Shown here: one piece after another, positions 1 through 9,978 of the stretch
How positions within the stretch are numbered: position 1 is the first letter of the stretch
Layout: each line of letters opens with the position of its first letter
Assembly (NCBI GenBank): GCA_964036665.1
Contig: OZ038530.1
Coordinates: 1,550,001-1,614,000, forward strand
Origin: Gordius sp. MW1
Lineage: Eukaryota > Nematomorpha > Gordioida > Gordea > Gordiidae
Direction of reading: 5' to 3'
Length of the DNA stretch: 64,000 nt
Notes under the pieces: model-generated
Database searches by the model: none
The model's input: only the letters and a program-made list of their open reading frames with translations
What the model was told of the DNA's origin: nothing
Program-made: the position numbers and the translations under genes

Positions 1-782
1 AAAATGCCTTAGTTATAAGAAGCTATTACAATTTCTAAATGTTTTATAGTACACAATCTACACTTGTTTATATCGTGGTTTTAAATTAAACATGGCCTGA
101 TTAGTCTAAATTGATTTAAAATTTTACTTTGTAATTTTTTATGACAAAATTTATTTGGAATAATATGAATTAATTGCGACTCTCCTTGTTTAAAAAATGT
201 TGCTAAATTCAAGTTACAAAATCTTTGCTGACTTATAATTGAATTACATACCCTCGTAGATTATATTTCATTCTTGTGGTTGTGACACCCTAGGTAAACA
301 CGGCTCAATAAACCTTAATACCATATCATGTTTAGTTAAATAATAAATTTTTTATTAAATTTACAATCTTAAATATTAACCAATCGAAACACATTAAAAC
401 TTTAATGTAAGGAGATTTATAGGAGAATATATAAATGGAAAATTTCTATAAACTAAACTACTTTTACAGGCACGTAGCAAGGATTTTCTTAAATGGGGTG
501 GGAAAAAATTTTCAAATTTATTTTTATAATTTTAATTTATAATATGATACATGATGCTAAACGTCATAAAAGAATTAATAAATCATTTTGAATGCTTTAA
601 AACTGTCTTTTAATTATTAATTTCATATAAGTTATTCAAGGATAACCATAATGGGTATCAAAAATGCTTTCAGAATCAATTATTATCATTATGTGATAAC
701 ATAAAATAATAAGTTGGCTTTAAATGCTATTAAAATTTAGTTAAAGGCTTTTTACTGATTTAGATCTCTGGTCAAAATATTC
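1..782. other. AT-rich intergenic DNA, no gene seen
   Basis: This stretch is strongly AT-rich. All frames are short and no exon-like segment with flanking splice sites stands out. I see no RNA gene or repeat structure beyond simple A/T runs. Confidence 0.6.
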
Positions 783-790
783 CACTAATT

Positions 791-936
791 CATGGGCGTA
801 ACCAGTATTGGAATTAGAGAGGGGCAAAATTTATTTAGGGAGAGGCAAAATGATCATTTTTAGAAATTTTAATAAATTTTTGGATTTAGAGGGGGGCAGC
901 CGCCCCTTCCTGCCACCCTTCTCGGCTACGCCCATG
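791..936. mobile_element. 146-bp MITE with terminal inverted repeats and 8-bp target duplication
   Basis: The element begins CATGGGCGTAACCAG and ends CTCGGCTACGCCCATG. The outer 10 bases are a perfect inverted repeat (CATGGGCGTA / TACGCCCATG) and the match continues with two mismatches. It is flanked by an exact 8-bp direct repeat, CACTAATT, at 783-790 and 937-944. The interior has no coding capacity and contains G-rich and C-rich stretches near the right end. An 8-bp duplication with short inverted ends is typical of non-autonomous hAT elements. The family name is inference; the ends and the target duplication are directly visible. Confidence 0.85.
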
Positions 937-944
937 CACTAATT

Positions 945-1871
945 TAGAAAAATATTATGGTAAATGATTCATTTTTACAGGCCAGAGTTATAAAACCATA
1001 TTAAAAAAGCCAGTTGCCCATTCTAATAAATCATTTCTATTTTTTACTTAATACAATTAAATTTTATTTTAAGGTGTAACTTTTAGCTTTTTTTGATTGG
1101 ACAAAGTTATTACCGTCATTTTTAGACCCTTTATAGATTTTGTAAGGTTAAATACTGCCATTTTAAAACGTGTCGCATTGCATAATGTTCACACAAATAG
1201 AGGTTTCTATTTGTCCATCCTTGCAATTATAAGGCAATAACTTAATCGGTGTCTGGCGCCACGCTCTACCTTTGCCCCATTGTGTATTGCATTGCTGCAG
1301 CGAACACGTTTAAAACAACCGCAATTACACAAAAAAGACGATTTAATTTACAAAGGGCTGCGACTCTTTTAATTTTTTTACCATCATAAATAACAATCAT
1401 TTGTCAAGCACAAGGTATACATATTTATTATAAATAAGTAACGGAAGTCGTCCAAGTTATTATATCACTTTAGAAAAATGCGTATAAGTTTTATATTTAC
1501 AGCAAAGTCCTTCAATAATGAGAGGAAGTTATTTTTTAAAGTGGCTTAGAGACTTTTAATAAGAATGTTATGAATGAGTGTCATAGTATTGAGAGCTTCT
1601 TGATTATAAAGAATGAATTTAAGCGGGAAAACGCGTTTGAAACCTTTTTGTACATAATTGCAGCGGATATTATTGCTGTCGGTGTGTCTTCTTTCTTAAG
1701 ACCACAACTTTTACCCCCCTCCCCTCATACCCATATAAAAGACCAACGTTAAAAGAAGCGTTCTCATTTTATTTTTTACACCTTGGTGATAATGTTTTCC
1801 ACCCTTTGAATTTTGTTCCAGTAAAATTTGTCGCTCAAAATTTAAATTTTCGCTACACCACATACTCAAGC
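945..1871. other. Upstream region of the fibronectin-type gene, nothing else recognised
   Basis: This is AT-rich DNA between the MITE and the first exon. Short frames on both strands show no domain or convincing exon. An upstream in-frame ATG-like start at 1806 would add 22 residues before the signal peptide, but it lacks signal-peptide character. I could not identify a core promoter with confidence. Confidence 0.45.
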
Positions 1872-3861
1872 ATGAATAATAATTTAATGTTTTCCTTAAC
1901 GATTGGCTTCTCGATGCTTCTTCTTTTTGTGCTTGTAACCGAGACTGATTCATATATATCGAGGAGTTATGACAGTGAAATTCCTTATCATCTCACGGCC
2001 CGCTGTCGAGCCAACTGCTTAAATCAGGTAATTTTTTTTACAAATATGTAACATTTTTCAGTGCTCTAGAATATTTTATATTCGATCGATGGTGTTTTTA
2101 TAGATATTTTAATGTTTTCATATTTTTACGTTACAGCTGGGAACCGTAAAATACGATCAGGAATGTAAAATTATATCCAATTGCTACATCGTATATTATA
2201 ATTATGTATTTAAAATCATTACTTTGTCATATTTTATAGAGACGCATGCTTATTATATCTATTGAGTATGTATTGACTTTAGTGTTGGGACAACTGCGAA
2301 ATGTTTTACTTCCAATTTCACATATGGGGAATCCTTTGCACCGTTAAAACCTTATGCGTAAGCTTTTTTAAATCCACCAAATTAATAAAATAGTTTATAA
2401 TTTTGAAAAATAATAATAATGTTTTACGAATAGTTTCCGGGATGCAAAGTGGCCTGTGCTTATCACGACCAAAACCCACTGACGACCGTTCCACAAATTG
2501 GTAGGGATGACAAGGAAGTCCTAGGCAACGATTTTAATTACCTCACGTCTCAAGGAAATGGTAAAATGGTCACCAAAAATCCCATTCAAAAAATAAGGCC
2601 CATTAAAATAGAGGATCAAGGACCCAATGTTTACGTGTACTGGAAACCAATATCTCTACAGTCAAACCCGATACCCCAGATCCCGCTATAGTTTACACGC
2701 TTTGGATTAAGCACAATTCATCTTACGATCAAATTGCTCAAGTAAATTCAAGTTTTTTATTGTCAATATTATCCCCCCCCCCCCATTATTATTTTTAAAT
2801 ACAATTGTATGTAATAATATTGTTTCTTCTTTCTCAAGTCGGTAGAAACGTCTATGCTCCTTAGCAAAGAAAATCTTGAGATGCCCTGGATCGTACACGT
2901 CAACGCGTTTTCGGCCGACGGTTTAATTGGATACGGTGTCACTTATTACCCAGATCGGGCCTCCGTTCTCGAGGAATCGATACTGTCCTCCTTCACCCGC
3001 GGAATTTTGGCTAATAAAACGAAACAACAATCCGAGCCTGGAAATCACTTTAACATCATCATCAACAAGGATTCAAATCCCACGTCGAATTCCAGTCCTC
3101 AAGGCATATCCTTGTAACGCCAGCAACAATGCCTTTTTGCTGTGCATCCTTGCGCTTTGTATTTTTACACTCGCCCCGTCGCTGGTTCTATTCGTGAAGA
3201 GGCGCAAGTATTTATATTTTTGGTTTAAAGACATGACTACGACCAACGAGCTGGGGCATCACGATAATTATTACGGACCTAAGATAATCATACAATCACC
3301 AGGACCCATCCATTTTTTCCCCGAAGGCGCAAATCGTCTAAAGCCAACAAAGCATTAGAAGCTTACCTCACCAACGATAGTCTCTTTGAAAGTTCCAACG
3401 TCCGGCTCGTTAAACGAATGGATTTTGCTAGCAGGGGATTGCCAACAACTCGATCATTTTCTGTCGGTCAATTTTATAACGAGGGTCTACAGCACCGAAG
3501 CCATGGCATGAGACGTATAGCTAAGAGCGTAAGCAGTAGCAACTGTGAAAAATATTACTTAGTGGGTGAGCCTTTACAAACTCGAAAATCGTAATCCACT
3601 GAAAGGATTTGCGAGCCTTGCTTGTCCTACTACGAAGCGATTAACCAGCCCACGACCTTGCTGGTAGAAGATGACGACACCTTTTACCAAGAGCCATTAG
3701 CACGAGATAAGGCCATGTCATCTGCCAAAAGCTAGGAGTCTGCTATGAAGAAGTCGGGAAACGTGTTCACGTTTGAACAACCCTCACCTAGCAACTTATT
3801 CAAAACTCCTAATGAATCCCTTCATTGCAGGCGCTTAACTTCTATAGCCGAACGCGAATAA
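1872..3861 (+). pseudogene. Broken five-exon gene for a single-pass membrane protein with a Cys-rich N-terminus and a fibronectin type III domain
   Basis: Exons I can place, all with GT-AG borders in phase 0: 1872-2027, 2137-2190, 2283-2357, 2434-2741 and 2839-3861. Exon 1 starts MNNNLMFSLTIGFSMLLLFV, a good signal peptide, then RCRANCLNQ. Exons 2-4 add a cysteine-rich stretch (ECKIISNC, CWDNCEM, LCFPGCKVAC). Exons 4-5 carry one fibronectin type III domain (VYVYWKP, IVYTLWIKHNSSYDQIAQ, IVHVNAFSADGLIGYG). A membrane span follows (NNAFLLCILALCIFTLAPSL) with KRRK after it, then a cytoplasmic tail of about 170 residues. The frame changes three times: by one missing base near the AAACCC run at 2664-2669, by one extra (or two missing) bases somewhere in 3000-3115, and by one missing base at the T6C4 run at 3313-3322. 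In-frame stops follow at 3592-3594 and 3733-3735, with coding-like residues beyond each, and the last stop is at 3859-3861. I do not recognise the family. Homopolymer assembly errors could explain two frame changes but not the stops, so decay is more likely. Confidence 0.7.
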
Positions 3862-3997
3862 AATTACCACCAAAATTGAAACGTGCAATTAGAGATCCAA
3901 CTATCAGACAAATGCTCAAACATACACTACCTAGTTCTCGCTCAATTCATTAAGATTTATATATTCGAAGATGTGATATTTTATAACAGAAATATTT

Positions 3998-4031
3998 AAT
4001 AAAATGTTTAAGTCAAATGTATGAAAATAAA
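3998..4031 (+). terminator. Two AATAAA polyadenylation signals downstream of the fibronectin-type gene
   Basis: AATAAA occurs at 3998-4003 and 4026-4031, about 140 and 165 bases after the last stop of the upstream locus and on the same strand. The placement suits a 3' end there. In AT-rich DNA such hexamers also arise by chance. Confidence 0.45.
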
Positions 4032-4131
4032 ACGTTCTTAAAAATCTTATGTTTAGACGGAGGAAATTTTCTAATGGTCCATAGTTACAATAATATGATT
4101 AAACTAATTCGACAAATGATTGCAGTGCAAT

Positions 4132-5633
4132 CATTGGCGTAGGGAAGAGGGGTTTCGGGTTAAAACCCCCCCTTGGACAGAAAAATTTAATTTTTTTCAA
4201 ATTATACGGAAAAATTCAATGATATAAATAGAGGTATTAGTGTAGGCATATAAAAAATAATTAATAAAATCGTAATTAATTTGATATTTAATTTTAGATG
4301 AAATCTCTACTAATTCTAACACTATTTATGCAAAAATTTTCTGTCCCGAATGCGTGTTTTCTAATAGGAAGAAGTTAAATTCTTAATATTTCTTTAAAAA
4401 ACTATCGTAACTTCTAACATAAACGAGGAAGATGCTAATACAAGCCAAATTAAGGTAATTAATAATTTTATTTTTCTTAATATTTAACAAGGGCATTTAC
4501 ATTAGTTCCTTGTTTTTAGAGATTGCGGATATACTACTAGACAAGAGTACAATAATAAAATACAATTAATTAATACTAAATTTTAATGATAATTTTATAA
4601 AGCGTTTGGAACATTTCATCCATGCATGCTTCATTTTTAAACATACTTCAAAATCTAATTTCTTAGAAATTGTTCGTGCTAATTTTATAGTAGAAATTGA
4701 TGTGAAAATTCAACTAAAAATTAATATTTTTCATGGTTCAGTAAAATCATTTTTTAAGGTTTACTTTTTAAAGATTATGATTTAGCCAACTTTATTAAAG
4801 CAAATACAGCTGGCACCGCAGCCGGGCATGGATGAGCTTTTTGTTAAAAATTGCGGGCCGGGCTTGGACGAGCTTTATGGTAATAAAACGATGGGACGGG
4901 TCTAGCTATTGATAGGGGCAAAATCTTTTTATCTTAATATATAAAAAATGGTGGTTATTTATGATGTTTATCAAATTTTATTATTATTAAAATTTTCAAT
5001 ATAATTAAATCCATATTAATATTTGTTCGTTAATTATTCATAGAACTTGTGATATAAGCAGATTCCTGGATTTTTTATAATTTAATAAGGGGATCGTAAA
5101 AAATTAACAAAAATAGGTATATTGATTTAGTATTGACATAAAATGTTAAAGAAGTCACAGAATATTTTTGAATTTTTTTGGGAAGTGTTTAGGCTGGGCC
5201 GCTTTGCAAACTATCAGAGGGGCTAACTCGGGCTTATAATTTCATTTTAACGGTCCAGAGGCGGGACAATTTTTGGTACTAATGGGCAAATTATGCCTAA
5301 AAGACCCATTGTTTAGTTTAAACATTGGCCATAGTTAGCACAAACAGTAAAATTGGAAGGAGCTTTTTGCAATTTGCGTCGCTGAAGATATTATTAATGC
5401 GTTTTTTACCAAAAACCAATCATATATACTGACAAAATAGCCCCCAGACCCCCGTTAAGAGCTTCGCTTCGCCCCCAGTCCCCTTTGGGGGCTCCGTCCG
5501 CAAACCCCCATCTCCTGGGGGCTTCGTCCCAGACTCCCATCTCCTAGGCCCGTTAAATTTTTGTTTAATAGTATTATCAAATAAATTTTTTTGAACCCCC
5601 CCCCCCCCCTTGAGGCAATCCTGGCTACGCCTG
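4132..5633. mobile_element. Possible degenerate 1.5-kb non-autonomous element related to the MITE at 791
   Basis: The left end reads CATTGGCGTAGGGAAG and the right end, on the other strand, reads CAGGCGTAGCCAGG. Both resemble the CATGGGCGTA end of the MITE at 791-936. The flanks AGTGCAAT (4124-4131) and ATTGCAAT (5634-5641) match at 7 of 8 bases, as expected for an old 8-bp target duplication. Inside are a two-copy repeat 36 bases apart (GCCGGGC at 4821 and 4857), C-rich tandem units around 5450-5550 and a C run near 5597-5609. There is no coding sequence. It could instead be two unrelated element ends that happen to face each other. Confidence 0.35.
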
Positions 5634-5641
5634 ATTGCAAT

Positions 5642-6000
5642 AACTACTCTGAATAGTAAATCATCAATAAAGAATTGTTAAAAAAAAACGTTAGACCCAA
5701 AATAAAAGGAAAACTTTGTATTCATTCATCATAAGGCACGCAAATGATTAAATAATTATGTTAAATAACATATTATATAAGCGAAGCTGTAAAGTACACG
5801 TTATAATTTTGGAGTAACGGTAGCTAGCGCGCAAAATTTTAAAAATGGCTGGCTATTGCCATTTTTTTCTAAACTAGCGACAAAGTGGCCCGCTTTATGC
5901 AATTTATGGGCTCATTTTCCATTTTCCGAAGTCTCTCACCGAACGTGTCGCGCATGTAACGCACCGAACGTGTAACGCGTAACGCACCGTATCTACACGA
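5642..6000. other. Intergenic DNA holding a copy of the satellite linker core and a short CpG-rich duplication
   Basis: Positions 5897-5912 read ATGCAATTTATGGGCT, the exact reverse complement of 16 bases of the satellite linker. At about 5937-5985 the phrase CACCGAACGTGT occurs twice with TAACGC around it, forming a small direct repeat. There is no gene. Confidence 0.5.
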
Positions 6001-6786
6001 TTAACGCTTATGCCTCTCTAGATATGCCCCCATGAAATCCTATGTCTCTACTGATGTAGGTTCGAATCCCGAAGAGGCCAAAATTTTTTTATTTTTTTTT
6101 TAATTTAATAATATATTGATCTTACTACCATTGATAATATGACTTTTTGGCCGTCCGCTGGCTGCTGACCAATAAAAAAAATGACCATTGGCCAAAGTGT
6201 GAATCGAATTTTTTGTTGTTGTTTTTTTGGCTAACATTGACATTTACCATATGCCCTCCCTAGAAGGGCCTATGCCTCTAATGATATGAGTCCCTGTGCC
6301 CCCCCCCATAAAATCCTATGTCTCTACTGATGTGAGTTCGAATCCCGGAGAGGGTAAAAAAAATTTTTTTTTTTAATTAATATATTGTTCTTGTTAATAC
6401 CATTAATAATATGACTTTTTGGCCGTCCGCTGGCTGCTGCCCAATCGAAAAAAATGACCATTGGCCAAAGTGTAAATCGAAAATTTTTTTTTCGTTTTTT
6501 TTGACTCGTATGTATTTATAGACCGTCTATTGGTACTGACCAATGGAAAAAAATGACCATTAGCCAAATTGTGATTTGAAATTTTTTTTTCGTTTTTTTT
6601 TCGGCTCTTATGTATTTATAGACCGTCTCTTGGTACTGACCAATAAAAAAAATGACCATTGGCCAAATTGTTTTTAAGTAAAGGCTAAAATTTCGAAATG
6701 CTCCTCTCAAAATCATTATAAAATACTGAACCAAATTCTTGAATATTTGATGATCAAAAAACGCCTATTGCTGAAGTGTTTTAAAT

Positions 6787-6870
6787 CAGTGGTTCTTAAC
6801 CTTTTTATACACGGCCCCCCCCTCAAATATTTTATAATTTTTTTGCGGCCCCCCATTTTTTCATAATAAT
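6787..6870 (+). mobile_element. Left end of a truncated hAT-type element
   Basis: The sequence CAGTGGTTCTTAACC at 6787, followed by a T-rich then C-rich stretch (ACGGCCCCCCCC, GCGGCCCCCC), closely matches the widespread hAT terminus CAGTGGTTCTCAACC. I found no matching right end nearby, so the copy appears truncated or overwritten by the repeat that starts near 6890. Confidence 0.45.
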
Positions 6871-6889
6871 TTATATTTGTTAGATTATC

Positions 6890-7605
6890 TATAATATATT
6901 GATTTTCTATGATTGTTTCATTTTATTATATAATAAACATAAAACACAACTTTATTATTTCATTATCTATATATATAACATAAAAACTTCTACCATTCAA
7001 AAAATTATTTTCATTATAAATAAAAATTACACAGCTTTTTTTAATACCAGCAGGGTGTGAGTGGTTATAGCGAACAGCTTGTAAACAGGAAGCAACGAGT
7101 TCGAATCCCGAAGAGAACAAAATTTTTTTTTTTAAATTAAATATATATTTTGTTCTTGTTCATAACATTGATAATATGACTTTTTGGCCGTCCGCTGGCT
7201 ACTGACCAATGAAAAAATGACCATTGGCCAAATTATGAATCGTTTTTTTTTGTTTTTAAATAGGTTAACATTGATAATTACCCTAAGCCCTCCCCACAAG
7301 GGCGTATGCCTCTACTGATATAGGTCCCTGTGCCCCTACAAAGGCTTATGCCTCTACTGATGTGCGTTCGAATCCCGGAGAGGGCAATTTTTTTTTAATT
7401 AAATGGAAAATTTGTATAAATAATTAACTAATCATTTTGCATTTAATACCCCCTATAGGCATTCTTTTCCCTTCCCACCTTTCTCGCCCATAAATTGCAT
7501 AGCAAATATGCTACGTTTATACGGAGTATAGATGAGTTTCGTTCCCCCTTCCCTTCCCCCCTTCTCTTCCCCTCCCCCTTCCCATGAGGGCCAAAGGCCC
7601 AAGTT
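6890..7605 (+). repeat. Left arm of a 0.6-0.7 kb inverted repeat flanking the first array segment
   Basis: The same series of blocks appears in reverse complement at 21520-22075. In order these are: AT-rich DNA with AAACATAAAACACAACTTTA; the tRNA-like head; the CCAATG/CATTGG hairpin; TTAACATTGATAATTACCCT; ACCCCCTATAGGCATTC; TTCTCGCCCATAAATTGCAT; TATACGGAGTATAGA; then a long C/T-rich tract ending in GGGCC. This left arm has about 110-125 extra bases near 7300-7420 containing another B-box piece, absent from the right arm. The 20-mer GCCCATAAATTGCATAGCAA at 7486-7505 is also in the satellite linker. Confidence 0.8.
7047..7119 (+). repeat. tRNA-derived SINE head (73 bases)
   Basis: This stretch starts CCAGCAGGGTG, has an A-box-like GTGAGTGGTTATAGC and a B-box GAGTTCGAATCC at tRNA spacing, and is followed by a T-rich run. 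It aligns along its whole length with the minus-strand copy at 21914-21986. The acceptor arms do not pair, so it is not a functional tRNA. Confidence 0.55.
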
Positions 7606-8046
7606 TTATTTACCTTTTTAAGATTATTTAATTTACAAAAATTACTAATATCCAAATAATCACTACTTTACCATGTTATCATTAAAATGGTGGAGAAAAG
7701 GGTACATATTTTGTGCGTTGATGAGCAGTCTATCTAGTCTATGGGGATAATATACATAAGAATAAATTATGCTTTGATGAAAATAACTCGTGAAAACGAT
7801 TAAATAGGAAAAAAAAACATTACTATCCGATACAAAATTTGTAACGCCTAGCTAGATGCCCATGAAAAAACGTTGCAGAAGAGTTTTATGTTTCATGAAA
7901 ATAATAGTTTACAACTGCTTTAAAACTTAGTTTGGATAAATGTCATCATAAAAGCGCAAAACGTCGAGCTTCTCGTCCATAATTCATGCGTATTCTAAAA
8001 CATTGTAGCTAACAATAATAAATATTCAAACAATGCCTTTTTCCAA
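7606..8046. other. AT-rich DNA, nothing recognised
   Basis: Between the repeat cluster and the minus-strand ORF I see no further gene, RNA or repeat. It could hold the 3' untranslated region of the minus-strand ORF, but no TTTATT (AATAAA on the minus strand) sits close to the stop. Confidence 0.4.
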
Positions 8047-8469
8047 TTAATCAGGGGGTAGGTCTTTAGATAATTTAGCTTTTTTTGCACTTTTAGCAAT
8101 ACTTAAAACATTATCACTGGCCCAATCTTCCTTGTCTAATAAGGATCGCTCACCTAAGCTAGAGGAGTTGTAATCCCACTCAAAGTTGTCGCCACTTGAT
8201 GTCGCACATTTTTCTGTTAATTTGTCCAAACCCCTACTTTTCAATCCTTGGTTGTGGGCCCTCACAGATGATCTCTTGTAAGCATGTGGTAGTTTAATAC
8301 AAAGGGATATAGGTGCGCTGTCTGTAGGGGAGGAAGCAATTTTACCATTTTTAGATTTTTTAATTTTCTTCTCGCTCTCAAGTTTGTATTTGTACCAGCA
8401 AGCTAAGAACGTGGTCGATAAGCACCAAATTGTTAATGGCAATAATAACGCTATGCATTTAACTAGCAT
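8047..8469 (-). CDS. Hypothetical protein with one membrane span, or terminal exon of a membrane protein
   Basis: From the ATG at 8467-8469 the frame encodes 140 residues. It begins MLVKCIALLLPLTIWCLSTT, a hydrophobic span of about 24 residues, and continues with a very basic stretch (KYKLESEKKIKKSKNGK). A Ser-rich tail follows with an acidic patch (FEWDYNSSS) and ends KDLPPD. The frame stays open 20 codons upstream of the ATG without a good start. The segment could therefore be the last exon of a larger type I membrane protein, with AG acceptors available just upstream (for example ...GGTATAG before the ATG). Composition looks coding against the AT-rich surroundings. I recognise no family. 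Confidence 0.45.
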   Translation of the reverse strand: MLVKCIALLLPLTIWCLSTTFLACWYKYKLESEKKIKKSKNGKIASSPTDSAPISLCIKLPHAYKRSSVRAHNQGLKSRGLDKLTEKCATSSGDNFEWDYNSSSLGERSLLDKEDWASDNVLSIAKSAKKAKLSKDLPPD

Positions 8470-8529
8470 CCTATACCTAGTTACGTATAATGATTTATCT
8501 CCTAGATGGTAAGCCTTTTTAACGGGCAA

Positions 8530-9445
8530 ACATTAATGCAAAATATTTATAAAAAAAAGTAAATATTTACCAATTAAATGCTAAAACTTTGAATCGTATA
8601 CGATGTTCAAGAATCAAATTATTATTTGCATCACATTGATGATATTGTTGTTAAATACTTGTGGAAATAGGCAATGTTTTTTATTCAAGTTGACTAACTT
8701 TAATTTATACGTTTTCAGTTGCATGCAGGATCGCTAAAAGAGGGGGGGATTTAAATTTTTTGAAATATAAGGCCATTAAATAAAAATTAAAATTTATTAA
8801 GATTATATAGATGAGTGGCTTAGGGAGGATTGTCTAAAGGGGGAGGGTTAGGGAGGTTAATATTGTAGCAAAAAATTTCGATAAATCTTTTTTTATAAGA
8901 CAGAAAATCGGCATTACAATTTGTAAATATAATTTAATATCAATATCGGAATGTTTTCCAAATATTTATAATACTTAACTTTTATTTATTTCATTCATTT
9001 CTGTTGCTGACATTGCTTTAATGATGAACGAGAGACAGGCCCTGAATGAACATGCCAGAAACTGGCATAGGACATTTTTTATAGCATCGTCAACCAAGAT
9101 TGGAATTAGGTGGTCGCTTTTGCGTCCAGAATTATACGATCGAATTGAAATCGTTGTCGGTGCTGTTCGCTTTTAAAAGTTTATTATACGTTTAAGAACA
9201 TAGCATAACTATATGAATAGACCACAAGCCTATATACTTGTTAAAGCAAAAGCGAAAAAGACCAACAATCACCCGAGTTAACTAATTGAGCCATACTGTG
9301 CCAAGTTACATGACAATATTTGTGCATGACGAAGGTTTAAGACAACCAAAGGAAGCAATGGTGACTCTTAGAGCAACAATATTAAAAATTTCTGACCAGG
9401 TAGCATGATTTAAGATTCAATCCATTTTAAGCGGAAAGGGGTTGA
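8530..9445. other. AT-rich DNA up to the array edge; no gene identified
   Basis: It holds only short frames. G-rich patches near 8740 and 8840 resemble the interiors of the MITE-like elements to the left, but I could not find paired ends. A more balanced stretch around 9020-9180 could be old element sequence. Confidence 0.4.
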
Positions 9446-9564
9446 ATCTAAGCATTATTTACGTTGGAAGGACGGACGGTCACGGACGGTCACGGCTGGT
9501 CACGGACGGTCACGGATGGTCACGGATGGTCACGGATGGTCACGGATAGTCACGGATGGTCACC

Positions 9565-9725
9565 GACGGTAACGGACGGTCACGGAACGACACGGACGGA
9601 CACTGACGGACAGGGACGGACACAAGCGAGCCAATATATTGCAGAGCAATTAAAAAATAAATCATTTTGGCTTTAATTTGATATGTATCTAAGAATTATT
9701 TACGTTGGGCAGGACGGACGGACAC
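9565..9725 (+). repeat. Type-E monomer (ATATATTGCAGAGC linker, GGGCAGGACGG exit)
   Basis: A distinctive unit: GGTAACGGACGGTCACGGAA, then AGGGACGGACACAAGCGAG, a linker with ATATATTGCAGAGCAATT and AAATCATTTTGG, then TTGATATGTATCTAAG and GTTGGGCAGGACGG. It recurs near 13885, 16865, 18635, 20150, 27195, 30295, 33085, 36165, 38630, 40535, 44195, 46290, 48360, 50430 and 61035. This makes it a good landmark for the higher-order order of monomers. Confidence 0.85.
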
Positions 9726-9978
9726 GGACGGACAACGTACGGACAACAAAAAGCGAGCCCATAAATTGCATAGCAATTAAAAAATAAATAATTTGGCTTT
9801 AATTTGCTATCTAAGCATTATTTAGGTTGGAAGGACGGACGGTCACGGATCGTCACGGATCGTCATGGACGGACAACGGACGGACAACAAAAAGCGAGCC
9901 CATCATAGCAATTAAAAAATAAATAATTTGGCTTTAATTTGCTATCTAAGCATTATTTACGTTGGAAGGACGGACGGT

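Larger units (their letters stand above)
6001..7440. repeat. Cluster of composite repeats with B-box tRNA-like pieces and an inverted CCAATG/CATTGG motif
   Basis: GTTCGAATCCC, which matches a pol III B-box, recurs at about 6060, 6336, 7099 and 7366. Each copy is followed by GAAGAG or GGAGAGGG and a T-rich run. After most copies comes a phrase containing GGCCGTCCGCTGGCTGCTG and then a near-palindrome, CCAAT-A/T run-CCATTGG, at about 6148-6196, 6419-6467, 6520-6566, 6621-6664 and 7184-7230. Spacing between the first two copies is about 277 bases. This looks like several partial copies of a tRNA-derived SINE-like element. Exact unit borders cannot be fixed by eye. Confidence 0.6.

Noticed and set aside
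1711-1953. Minus-strand 80-codon frame opposite exon 1
   Set aside because: It overlaps the better supported signal-peptide exon on the plus strand and has no domain features.
2137-2357. Reading the fibronectin-type locus as a Torso-like receptor kinase or an anosmin gene
   Set aside because: The Cys-rich N-terminus and FN3 domain are only loosely reminiscent. There is no kinase domain, no WAP domain and only one FN3, so no name was given.
5455-5640. Minus-strand 61-codon frame with GRSPQ repeats
   Set aside because: It is the translation of C-rich tandem units inside a degenerate element.
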